Source: Rhyacophila brunnea (taxonomy: Eukaryota > Arthropoda > Insecta > Trichoptera > Rhyacophilidae). Taken from it: a stretch of DNA of 64,000 nucleotides. The notes under the pieces were generated by a model, which was not told the DNA's origin, searched no databases, and was given only the letters and a program-made list of their open reading frames with translations. Where the stretch lies: positions 186,001-250,000 of the forward strand of contig JAGYXB010001404.1 of assembly GCA_022495005.1 (NCBI GenBank), written 5' to 3'. The stretch's first letter is position 1. Each line of letters begins with the position of its first letter. Below are positions 24,383 through 35,146 of this stretch, piece by piece. The position numbers and the translations under genes were made by a program.

Positions 24383-25527
24383 AGTGAAAGAAAAAATAGA
24401 GAAGTAGGTAATTAATATCTAGTGAAGAAAGGCTCTCATAGTGCGAATAGAAAATAAATAATTTCTCATTTCGTAGTGGTCGCTGTTAAGAATAAACTGC
24501 TGAATTAATTCTCATTTGCTGACACATTTCACATTATATAATATATAACTACTTTTCTTCCCCCAGATCCACTACCAAGGGCCATGAACTCTTTTTCAAT
24601 AATACAGTATAAGAGATGGTTTCACGTGCCTTAATAAGTTTTGAAACCCAATGTACAGAATCACTGATATTATAATAAAATTTCTTGATGATAAATCATA
24701 CCCATCGTTGTTGGTAGATTGCTGGATATTTTTGTTTACAATGTTAAGTATTTCCTTGTACCAAGCTTGAAATTTATCTTTTAAGAGCATCAACAGAAAA
24801 TAGCACTGCCAGCTTGGATTTTATGAACACATAAAATTCTCTCACTTACCAATCGTACGAGGTAATAAAGATAAAGGGAGAAAAAACGCTTTCACCCAAT
24901 CAATTATCGGGTTTTTTTCCAATATAAAAACATCTTGACGCATAAAATGTTTAAGATGTCTCGAAAAAAGTAAATAAAAAAAGCAACACCCATTTATTAG
25001 ACCTCCTCAATTATGAATAAGCACAACCAACGTTAAAAAAATAGATTTCAATCAAAAAGTTTGACTTCGACAACATATGTAATTTATTATTAATATACTT
25101 GATGACGTATTGGGAACGTTAATCTTACTTATTGTTAATTTGGTAGTGAGAGCTAAATAATTATTATACACGTTGGTAGATTGTAATTTTATTAAAACAT
25201 GGCAATTTTTGTTATGGCCAATATCTATATTTTGGTAATGTTGGCACATGTTCTGCTGAATCTGTGATCTTGATTAATACGTGTATAACATATAATAGAA
25301 TAAATTCCATGATGACAGTTCATTTGGCGATTTTTTTATTCGCCAAACACATCAGGAAAGCTTGTGTCGTATTTTTGTTCAACATTGCGCATTGTCATAC
25401 GATTTTAGCAATAACAATAATCATTAATATTAGGTTGAAAAACACATATTACATTTTACGGGTAAAAACTGTTTTTGTTGATTTTTGTCAGCATAACTTT
25501 TATTTATTCATATTAAATGAGACGCCT
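24383..25527. other. Unassigned sequence
   Basis: AT-rich. The minus frames at 24596-24793 and 25052-25249 and the plus frame at 25264-25533 show no recognisable domain. Confidence 0.35.
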
Positions 25528-26008
25528 CCTTAGCAATCGAGGCCTTAAAATACGTCTGAGACTGCGGATGATACGTTGTTATGTTCTCTCAATTATTTTC
25601 TATGGTATGGAAGTATAGACGCTAAACCAAGAGATGTCACGGAGACTTGAAGCTTTCGAGATATGGCTGTATAGACGCATCCTCAAAATGCCTTGGACTG
25701 ACCGGGTAACAAATGTTGAAGTTCTCAATCGAATGAGAAAGGACCGATAAGTTCTACGTAGTATCAAAACCAGGAAACTACAGTTAGTACTTCGGCCACA
25801 TTAGAGGATAAACGTACAGCGTTCCCCAACTTCACATTTAAGGAAAGATCAACGGTAAGCGTACCAGAGGACGGCGCCGCATTTCGTGGCTTAAGAAACT
25901 CCGTGATTGGTACGAGTGCAGCTCTAGTGAACTGTTCCGGGTAGCAGACGACAAAGATAAGATAACCTTGATGGTGGCTGACCACCGCTAGGAGATGGCA
26001 CAATAAGA
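25528..26008 (+). pseudogene. RTE/BovB-like LINE C-terminal fragment
   Basis: Broken + frames read RRLEAFEIWLYRRILKMPWT, DRVTNVEVLNRMRK, a KTRKLQLVLRPH-like block, then RTRGRRRISWLKKLRDWYEC and RVADDKDKITLMVADHR. The order (-LEAFEMW--RRMLKI-WTD--TN-EVL, a basic GRRR-SWL-LR-W block, then a final -R--W----) is the conserved C terminus of RTE-type retrotransposons downstream of the RT domain. Stops and shifts are many, so it is dead. The hAT element that starts at 26019 lies against its 3' end. Confidence 0.7.
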
Positions 26009-26010
26009 AA

Positions 26011-27128
26011 AAGATTCACAGGGGCGGCTCTACCTGAAGGGTTCGTAGGGATCATCCCCACATCGTTATCATCTCAAAAATGTCCGATATTTTTATTATT
26101 GTCATAATATACCTACCTAACTACATGATTAAATGAACGATTTAATTCGAGTGCTTAAAGTCAGACAACGTTATCTCCTTTTTTTTTGAGATAACGTTAT
26201 TTTACTTTTACGGCTACATGATAGTCAAACAACGTTATGTCACTCTTTTCTAATTTCTTATTAAATCGTCAGTAAAGTTTAACGCTAACTACATAAGTTA
26301 CCCTTCTTTTCATATTTTTTAAAAACTATCCCTATAAATTTTAACATCATCATAAGCAAGATAAATGTACAATACACAATAAATTATAAAATATTAATAT
26401 TAGGTTTAAATAAACATTTCCCTTGTTGAGTTACAAGAATCTAAAATAACGATTTTTGGCTCTCCTGTAAAATTGCACTTTTGTAGATAGTGTTGTTTGA
26501 CACTAAGCCTCGAATTTATTTTATCCATATAAACGCGTCGCAATTTTATAGAGATATGTAAAATTATAATTATACAAATAAATAAAGCAATAATTGTAAA
26601 TTATGTAATAACATAATTATGATTATGTGGTATTAAAATAATTAATTAAATTAAATAAACCGTATTGTACGGTGACACCTATGTACAAATTAAGAAAGCT
26701 ATTGCGTCTATTTTTCGATGACCGGGGTCACTCAGTCCCATTCCGTCGCCGCGGTACAAATCTCGTTCTACAAATGATGTGAATGCATTAGCGTTAGTAT
26801 ATTCATACTGGGGAGCGAATCAAATAACCCCTAGGTGAGTAAAAAACGCTCACCGTATGTCGTTGTTCAAAACTGATAATGGTCAGTCTATAATAATTAT
26901 TAATATTAATTAAGTTAAAATTTTTAAGTAAGCTATTTAGATATAATGTGAATAATATTATTTATTCTGAAAAAATACTCATTTCCTCATTAATAAAATC
27001 ATATTATTATTATAAGTAGCTTGGTACATAATGTGTTTAATATGAGAAAGTAGGTAGGTATGTATATTTAATAATAAATGGCTAAACCTCACCACCTAGA
27101 AAGTTGTCGAGCCGCCACTGAAGATTCA
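26011..27128. mobile_element. Non-autonomous hAT element with perfect 8-bp duplication
   Basis: The element runs 26019-27120 (1102 bp). The left end is CAGGGGCGGCTCTACC. The right end, reverse-complemented, is CAGTGGCGGCTCGACAAC. It is flanked by perfect direct repeats AAGATTCA at 26011-26018 and 27121-27128. CAGNGGCGG termini and an 8-bp duplication are diagnostic of hAT. The interior has no transposase and carries another small inverted-repeat element at about 26143-26518. A CpG-rich patch at 26715-26775 is unexplained. Confidence 0.9.
26143..26518. mobile_element. MITE nested in the hAT element
   Basis: The left arm AATTCGAGTGCTTAAAGTCA (from 26144), followed by GACAACGTTATCTCC, is matched by the reverse complement of the right arm: AATTCGAGGCTTAGTGTCAA followed by ACAACACTATCTAC (ending about 26518). 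Near the left end, AACGTTATCTC and GAGATAACGTT form a perfect 11-bp hairpin. Near the right end is TGGCTCTCCTGTAAAATTGC (26457). That motif is shared with the right ends of the elements at 51683-54000 and 59770-60166. Non-coding. Confidence 0.7.
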
Positions 27129-29994
27129 TATTCGCGAGAGTTTCGGATTGATTAACGCATATTTTTAAAGAAATTAACGTATCCAAAGATACTATCATTA
27201 TCATAGTAAAAGTCCACTGCTTCATGCAAATATATAATTTTCCACAGCTTTACAGCCATTTCAGTACTTTATTATCAAAACCAACCTAATTAAATTATTG
27301 ACAAAATAGGAAAACAGTCTGTGGGGCTTATTAATTATAATAAAAATATGACAAGTTAAAATTAATGAACGAAGAAATAAATAATAACGCCAGTCTTGTC
27401 GGGTTTTTGATGTAGAAGCAACATTAAAAAAGTTATTTGGAGTTTAAAATGTACTTAGACAAGTTTTTCAATTATTCAATACTTGCATTTGAGTAGTTCT
27501 TAAAGGAAAATTAAATAAATTTTTATTGTTTCAAAAGCAACTGTATTATCCTGCATACGATGTCGTTTCTTTTTATGACCATAATTGAATGAAAAAAGAA
27601 AACGTCCATTTTTTATTTCTGATGTCACTAATTGTACGGATATGAGCCTATTGTAAAAGATAAATATTTTGGAATTGAGTGAGTTTTAAAACTAACATGC
27701 ATTATCTCTGTATTTAGAATGGTTACGAAAGTGAATGAATATTTCTTGAAATTGAAAACAAGTTAAGATCGAAATTTGAAAAAAATGTCATTAGGTAGGT
27801 TTTGTAAACGGGCTACACATTCATCAGTAGTTTAAATAAAATAATTAATATTATTGTAAATATAAGCAGTCCTAAATATAATAGATTTTCTAATATGGTT
27901 TATTCTTTGATTGGCAGTTTTATGCTTTGATTGATTTTTACATTCAGATTGTGAAAAACTGTAGGTTTTTAAGACTTTTATCCTTTTTGACAAAGCGACC
28001 ACTTCTTGTGTACTTCATAAAAATCTAATTCAGTATATAAACCTAGTAAAAAATATTATGTTCCTCTTATCTGAGTTAAATATTAAACGATAGGCTGAAA
28101 AGAAATATTTCTCTTTGTAACGTATAACATTTATACGTTCAATAATTTATATCATATTTATTTGATCGATTTTACGACGATTTTTATTGTGAAAAATTTT
28201 ACCTCTGGATACTCTGGAATAGTATTTTTTTGATGCTCTTTATATCATTTTTAGAAAATAAAATTTAAGACACCTTTATTTATATAGCTTTATATTAATT
28301 CAAATCGCTCGTTTTTTTGTTGTGGCAAAAAAGTGCGGATCTTCCAAATATGATTACATGAAAATTATACATATTGGCCAGTTTATTTTTTAAAATTTCC
28401 TTATCTAATAAATTGAACATGACTTGCCTTGACACATTCATACTCCAATCACATAATTCTTTCGTTTATTCCATTTTTATATTTTTCTCTCAATGGTGTT
28501 ACAACTCAAATTTCATGCACTCTTGGTCATTTAATTCTCTTTTCGCATTCTCCTCGATCTCTAGTAGTCTCCAGCAATCACCGGTCAGTTCTGCACGTCA
28601 AGAAGCTCCAATCTAAGTTTGTACTCTAAAGGTCATTTTAAACGATCAGTTTAGTTCAGTTTTCGTTCAGTTTCAGTTGAGCTATCAGTTAAATTGATGT
28701 GAAAAAGCAAAAATTGAAGAACTCAACTAAAATTGAAATGGACCGATTTGTCAGATTTTGCTTCTCGAAATGCCAAAAGACTACATATGACATTATGAAA
28801 GGCTTTATTGAGATATATTGGAACCGGTTATGCTTTTGGAAAAGAAAGTTTCCTACAATGGTACCGTTTAAAAAAAAATAAAAAAAAAATTGGTTAGGTA
28901 CATGTTCAAACACGGGCGTAAACATAATTTTACTCCCTACTTTAATTATAGTTTGTCAATTTATGGCTACGGCCGTATGTTGTAGCTTAACCACTGGGGA
29001 ATGACAAAAGAAATGGCGTATTTCAAAAAAACACTACCTTATTCTTAGGTCAATAATTATTATAAAGCAATCATTATTCATAAGATGTTTATTACACTTG
29101 AATGGTCAAAAACATAGTTTATAATAAATATCTTTAGAATCATCTTCAAATTTGTTAATCTTGCCGATTTTTTGAATAATAAAATGCCTAATTCTTGTCA
29201 AATTTGGGATCACAGAGATTATCAAAATATTTTTTTATCGTGAATATTTTACAAAAATTATCTCATAATAAATTATGCTAATGGTTTTATAAATGCGTTA
29301 AAAAAATAATAAATGTAAAAAATCTTAACACTAATGCACAGTTATGTACCGAAATATGACTATATTCTAAAACATTAGAGCGAGAGGTTTAAAAGAATAA
29401 TATTTTATGTAACAAAAATACTTTATGCAGTCATCAAATGTTTAAAATAATTATAAAGGATAATAAGGCTTCAAAATTATATAAATAGATTATCTACAAC
29501 GTTTAAGGAGTGTCCAGGATCATGGTTTGAAAATACAATAAAAACTCAATTTTGACCTTCGACGAGCATGTCCCCCCTTAAGAGCGAAAATGGTAGTTTA
29601 CTTTTAGATTCATCAGATTCTATATTATGTGGCAAAACGGTACAGATTATAATAACACAGTTTCTTTTCATCTTTTAATTTTTTTCATTTTATCATCATC
29701 AACATTTTCGCTCCGAATAGAGTGATCTTTACAGAGAGGAGGTGTTAATAACATTGTTTTTGAATAATTGTTAAATATTCACTCAATCAAATAACATTTG
29801 ATTTAGAACTATTAATTAATCTTTAAATACAAATTAAATCTCAATAATACTATCGACTAAGGCTTTCATTGGTTATGGATGGATACCTACTGGTATTTTA
29901 ATGAGATACTGACTCTATTAACAGTGGGTATTTATTGCATTACGATATTTCCGAATACTAGTTTTTTTTATATTACTTGCTTCTTTATTCAAAA
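27129..29994. other. Long AT-rich unassigned stretch
   Basis: About 2.9 kb. Overlapping open frames at 28374-28925 occur on both strands without recognisable domains. Near 28640-28690 a run of CAGTTT/CAGTTGA repeats precedes a + frame at 28699-28881. I cannot assign it. Confidence 0.4.
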
Positions 29995-30059
29995 CTAGCT
30001 GACCCAGCGAACTTCGTACCGCCTCAGAATCAATAATCTTGTGTTAACTTATTAGCTGA

Positions 30060-31249
30060 ATTAAATTCATTTTTTTATTAAGTTAAAATGAATATTCAAA
30101 ATGAATTAAGTTCAATAAATGTGCAAAAATCAAACGAAAATGAAATGGATTACATAGTTTTGGTTGGTTCAGATTTCGAAGCATGATGACTACCGAGCGA
30201 ACCTTCAGTTTTAAATTGTGCGGTGGCAAGCCAGGAAGATTCAATGAGTTTAAAAATTCAGTTGGCTAGTTGGTTGCTTCGTCTTCGTTTGTTAGTGCAA
30301 GAACGTAGTGGTCGCGCGGGGGTGGCGCGCCGGCATCTTGCGAAAATCAAACGTATAACCGTGTGTAAAATGTTTTTAGACAGTGTCTTTTTTCGGACAT
30401 AATACACATGGCTATACGTTTGAGTTTCGCAAGACGCCGCCGCACCACGCCCGCCAAATTACTACGGCCGAGTACTTACACAGTTGATAGATTTGAAGGA
30501 ATGCAGTAGACCAACGATTTGATTTTGAATTGTGAAGTTTAAGTGATCCACATCTTTGTTCTTTGCCGCAAGAATTGCTCGTTCACTCAACCAATTGTTG
30601 ACACGAAATTGCAAAAATTCAGCGGAAACGAAATCAATCCGTTCGATTCGTCGACAGGAATACGGCCGTTACAGATAGTCAAAAATTGCTTAGAGAAATC
30701 TTCGGCAGATGGATCGTTTAGCAATGTAACTCGCATGTTTGTCGTCAGCTGAAGTTTCTTCACATAGCGCCACAGAGTCAATGATTTGAGGCAAGCATAT
30801 ATTTCATCGGCAGCGGTCGATCTTGGAATGACTGGTAGTGTTTGGCGGAAATCGCCAGATAGTAGAATCATTGCGCCTCGAAAACATTTCTCACAATGCG
30901 CGTTTGTGCGCCATTCTGCATTCATCCCAGGTGATGATTTTACTTGCTACCAAAACATTGCTGAATGTTTCGCAATATTGCATATCAGTTTTTCAGTCGT
31001 TTGAAGGTTTAACGGCAATTTCAACGCTGAATGAGCCGTTCGGCATCCTTTTAGCAACGTGGCCGCTATCTCGGAAGAAGCATCTGCTACAGCAATTTCG
31101 GATCTCGCACGAACAGTGGCCAAAATCAATGACATGAGGAATGTCTTCCCAGTTCCACTGGGCGCATCGAGGAAAAATAAGCCACCATTTCCATCATCAA
31201 TTGCCTTCATTAACGTATCGTGCACCACCTTCTGTTGGAGGTTCAACAT
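30060..31249 (-). pseudogene. Helitron Pif1-like helicase remnant
   Basis: On the minus strand, MLNLQQKVVHDTLMKAI leads into FFLDAPSGTGKTFLMSLI (Walker A, about 31165). AILLSGDFRQTLPVIPRS (about 30850) is the SF1B motif with Q. An ERAILAAKNKDVDHLNFT-like reading follows near 30560, and GLPPHNLKLKVRSVVIMLRN near 30220. These are consecutive Pif1-family helicase blocks. A palindromic insert at 30305-30470 splits the last two. The final helicase motifs are deleted before the 3' terminus. There are several frameshifts, for example near 30940. Confidence 0.85.
30305..30475. mobile_element. Palindromic (foldback) insert inside the Helitron helicase
   Basis: The left arm (30305-30372), with GCATCTTGCGAAAATCAAAC and GTATAACCGTGTGTA, pairs with the right arm, whose reverse complement has GCGTCTTGCGAAACTCAAAC and GTATAGCCATGTGTA. 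The about 66-bp arms are around 80% matched. The centre contains AGACAGTGTCT, itself a palindrome. The GC-rich insert interrupts the helicase reading between two conserved blocks, so it arrived after the Helitron. The class is unknown. No clean target duplication was seen. Confidence 0.7.
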
Positions 31250-31270
31250 TGGTACATTCGTTCGAACTAA

Positions 31271-33571
31271 TTAGTTCAATGCATCTCGGTCATTTTCACG
31301 TTCACGTTCCAATTCTAGATTGAAAGCGTAATTCACTCCACGATGTGGCATTGGCATTCCTAACTTGACTAACAAACTGCCGCACATGAGGTAACACATG
31401 TCTTCAATCAAAAGGAAAACCTGGTTATGTATCTCCTTATTCACCTCGAGATCAGGATTCCCTGAAATGACACGAATTCGATGTAAAATGTCTTCTGACA
31501 TGTCATCCTTGTAGTTTTTTTACAGTTCAGGTGGATTCGATGGGAAGCATGTCGAAATAATGATAGCAAATAATGTGCGTATCTGACTTGGAGATGCAGA
31601 AACAAATGTTTTAGCGATTGTCATGTCCCAATAAGTATCATTTTCAAGTAAATTGAGCTTTTGACATGCAGCACAAAATGTTGGGCACACTACACCATTG
31701 ACAGTTCGAAGTGATTCAAATGATGTCGGCCCACGAACATTTACCAGAAACAATCGCAAGTAGAATCATTCGCCATTCTTCGGATGAACTGTGTAAATGC
31801 GACCAAGAGCATTAGTAGAATGCACATCCGGATTATCAGGAACCGCATCGCCTTGCTTCCGACGTTGAAATTTCTTCGATGAAGCGTTCCAAGTGTAATA
31901 ACGTGGCATCTTAGAGTAGAACAACGTTCGTGCAAACGGATCGCTTTGGCAAATAGAAAAGAAACGGTCAATGTTGGCGCTGGAGATATTTCAGCACGTT
32001 GAACAACATTCGATGCGTTGAAATAAACTTGTTGACCATTATCCAGATGCACCGCCAAATGTACAGCAGTGGGATGACGTTCATGAATGGGGAATGAGAG
32101 AATACGCTAAATTGCTTCATTGCAGCTCACATATCGACCAACTTGATAGTGCGTTATTTCATCGTTGGTATTGGGAGATTTAACGCCAAAAACTACAATA
32201 TCGCTGCCTTTGGTGACATATTTGCAGATGTATTTGATGGACTTCACTGAATTGCAAAACTCCACGTTGCAATGCGACTTGAATGTTTTGGAAAAAAGTG
32301 GCGAATACGGAACAATCCAAGTGTTGTCGACCACGATATCGTTTCACTTCATTTTCGTTGTGATAGTTCTACCGTTATCATTGGGTGATCGACGCCGATA
32401 CAGTGAATAACCATCATTGGCAGTGATAGTCTCCGCCGTTAAACTTCATGGATAACGCTTGGAACACTTGCCGTCGACCATGCACGGTGATTGGGGGTTG
32501 ATGGCGCCACACTGTCCATGAATCATGTAAGTAATTACAACATCATGCAGGTCTGGATCGGTTTCGGGATCAGGAATCTCGGCACATATGATGTCATCTT
32601 TTTGGTCTGGTCGAATTCTTTCGACTAACCAAATAAGAATGTGTGCATGCGGCAAGCTTCGTTTTTGTCATTCAATCGAATACATCCAGCATCGAGTTTC
32701 CCAAAGACGCGATGCTTAACAATGTAGTTCATCAGTGACAGGATTTTTTGTTTGAAAACACGTGCGGTGATGTCGTGCCGATCACTTGATGTTTGTCCGG
32801 GGAGTAGCAGTTGAACAATTTCTATTCATTTCGGATTTCATGTAAAGGTGATGAATAGATCTGGACGACCGTAATGACGAACATATGTCATTGTATCTTG
32901 CGCATATTCATGCATATGATGTGGGCTGCCAATGTACATCGCCGATAGAATAGTCAATCGACCAACATTAGCTGCATCTCCTACGGTGCTGATTGCATCG
33001 CGTAAATGAATATACTCCTCCGATCGCAGTTAGGCTTGGTTCAACCGAATGAAAGTGAAGCGCTCCGTCTCGATTTTAATCAATCGACGAAATTGCAGCA
33101 AATACTTGTCAGCATTTTGACGAATCATCAAATGATAAACACTTGAAAGTTAATCAAATAATTCAAAATTACATAATGAAGCAGTTATCGATGCACACAC
33201 AATCAGAAATTTGATAACCTCACAAAGTGAACATCTTCGAAAGCAACTTACCGTTTGAAATTCACGATCGAAATAGCTATTTGCGCACCTAGCTGGTAAT
33301 CGGCTCGATTATTCACGTAGATCGATTGTCGAATGAAGTTTGAAGGATGGATTTTGAAATTGGTAGGTAAATAATGAGCAATACCAGCAATGAGATCATG
33401 TAATTTTATCCTTGGCTTTATTTTTGGACGCTGTCGAAGAATTAAAAAAGATTCAGGCAGGACAACTTCTTCCAAAAATTCGCCGGAGTATACAACAAAG
33501 TCTTTCGGGATTATCTGAGGCTGAACTGAATCAACTGTCAAAGGATAGATAATGCACACAACGCCTTTCAT
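31271..33571 (-). pseudogene. Helitron Rep (rolling-circle initiator) remnant
   Basis: Minus-strand frames, each broken by stops or shifts, run in Rep order. A segment at 33571-33248 comes first. MPHAHILIWLVERIRP (from 32655) carries the two-histidine HUH-type metal site. IKYICKYVTKGSDIVVF (about 32270-32200) carries the tyrosines of the nicking domain. Linker segments follow at 32058-31741, 31759-31520 and 31501-31271. Rep nicks one strand and starts rolling-circle transfer. The catalytic motifs are intact as words, but at least five frame breaks separate them, so no functional protein is expected. It is joined to the helicase part below, as in all Helitrons. Confidence 0.85.
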
Positions 33572-33865
33572 TTGTTTGTTTGTTTCTTGTTTATTCTTTC
33601 TGTCATGTATCGTTGTATATGGATTTAAATTTTTTGTGATTTTCTTTTATTTTCGAATGCGCGAAGTTCATTGTAATGTCAAAATGTATGAGAAAATGAA
33701 TTTTCTTTATAATTAATTTTTTCCGTAATTTATCCGATATTTTAATAGTTATTTTGCTATTCGGGGCGGAGACAAATCCAATAAATCAAAGATTATAAAA
33801 ATCGGTCCAGCCGTTCTTGAGTTATAAATGGTGTAAATAACCCGACTTTGTTTTATATATATAGA

Positions 33866-34261
33866 TAAGTCATGTTCTTTCATTGTTCTTATTTGTTATA
33901 TGAACGAAAATTAGCTATATGTTTTCTATTTTAACCATTTGTGCATTTTCCATGGGTGCGTGCGCAATATTGCCTGAAAAAAAATGAATTTTACGTCTCA
34001 TTTTTTATTCATTTATATTGTTATTTACTATTTTTGTACTTAGTACCTACTTTGAAAAATATTCATGATAAGTAGGTATATCATGTCACAATAACAATTA
34101 GTTAGTAATAAAATGTAATTCAATTGAAAATAATATAGAAAGGAGAAGTAATGTTGCTAGCAGAATTAAAAGTACTTAACAGCCGGCGGATAATTGAAAA
34201 AAAAATATCATTCAGGTTAACGGTAAGTGTGTATTAGTTATAATAGCTATACTTATATAAC
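33866..34261. other. Unassigned AT-rich sequence
   Basis: I see no feature between the Helitron 5' end and the next repeat. Confidence 0.35.
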
Positions 34262-34420
34262 AATAAACATAACATTACATGGACGCATGTTGAATTTTTA
34301 TGACAAATTATGTTTTGTTCTGTACGCGTCGTTCGCACAACCTGGGCGTCGCGTAGTCACGATCTTTTTAGACCATGCCTTAGCTGAAGTATAGCCTTAA
34401 GTAATAACCATGTCCTTGAT
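34262..34420 (+). repeat. Unclassified dispersed repeat, copy C
   Basis: It matches 10919-11035 and the reverse complement of 40320-40460 over ATAACATTACATGGACGCAT, GTTGAATTTTTATGAC, a GCACAACC-GGGCGTCGCGTAGTCA-like block and TTTTTAGACCATGCCTTAGC. This copy and the 40-kb copy extend to TGAAGTATA. Non-coding. Confidence 0.65.
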
Positions 34421-34429
34421 TTTTCATAC

Positions 34430-34577
34430 AAGGTGGTTGTTTAATTTAGAAAAATCACAAACACCTGGGCTTTGATAAAATCACACAATAATATTGTGTC
34501 CTCACCGGGTATCGAACCCAGAGCTTCCGGATGGAAGTCCGGCGCCTTACGCACTGTACCACGAAAGCCGCCTATGT
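34430..34577 (-). mobile_element. tRNA-like SINE head
   Basis: On the minus strand 34577-34500 reads GGCGGCTTTCGTGGTACAGT, then GCGTAAGGCG, CCGGACTTCCATCCGG and GGGTTCGATACCCGG. The A-box-like and B-box-like elements and the anticodon and T-arm stems are visible, but the acceptor stem does not close. It is therefore a tRNA-derived SINE promoter or tRNA pseudogene and not a functional tRNA. The head differs from the SINE at 7262-7512. Confidence 0.6.
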
Positions 34578-35087
34578 TCCATATTATTAACTAGTTAGTA
34601 TTATACTATGTGACCGAATGTGAAGTTTATAGACCATAACTGTACAACATGAGTAAAACAAATGCGCTTAACTTGAACTAACAAAAGACCAACTTTGTGG
34701 TCATTAGTTGATAAAACGGTCGAAAATATCCGCTTGTATGCCGGTAAAGAGAATAGATCGCGTAAAATAACTCGGTTGCCGTTTAAGAACTGACATGTCA
34801 AATGACTTTTTATCACAATTTACGACCTCTATGCCAGTTCTGTCTCACTGTGAGTACCTTTTATCTGTATTTTTTGACATCGAATAAATAGCGTTATATA
34901 CAAATGATCTTCTTTTTGTGTAACATACCTACTACATACCAGTGAACGGATTTTAAAAAGACAACCCTAATGTGAATTGAATTTTATTGTAGAAATTTAC
35001 GTTGATTCTATCACCTGCCAAAATATGTACATCTATATGTCAGTCACTGTAGGTATATACATGTTAGAAAACAGTCTTATTATAGTG

Positions 35088-35103
35088 AACACTATATAGT
35101 GTT
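35088..35103. repeat. Perfect 16-bp palindrome
   Basis: AACACTATATAGTGTT is perfectly self-complementary and lies 44 bp before the Helitron 5' end. It may be chance in AT-rich DNA. Confidence 0.5.
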
Positions 35104-35146
35104 ATGTCAGCTATTGCTCAAGTGGTAATATTTTAAAACAGTATTA

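Larger units (their letters stand above)
29995..33865 (-). mobile_element. Degenerate autonomous Helitron
   Basis: On the minus strand the element begins TCTATATATATAAAAC (from 33865) after an A and ends GGGTCAGCTAG (to 29995) before a T. This is the TC...CTAG structure with insertion between A and T that defines Helitrons. There are no TIRs and no target duplication. Its 3871 bp encode broken Rep and helicase segments, which is short for an autonomous element (usually over 5 kb) because of internal deletions. The termini resemble those of the two non-autonomous copies at 35147 and 54948, which share the TC-TA-ATATAAAA start and the TCAGCTAG end. Confidence 0.9.

Noticed and set aside
28374..28925. 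A possible small gene with frames on both strands
   Set aside because: No recognisable motif, both strands are equally open, and a poly(A)-like run lies at the end. The evidence is insufficient.
34500..34577. A functional tRNA gene
   Set aside because: The T arm and anticodon arm are readable, but the acceptor stem does not pair. I treat it as a SINE head or tRNA pseudogene.
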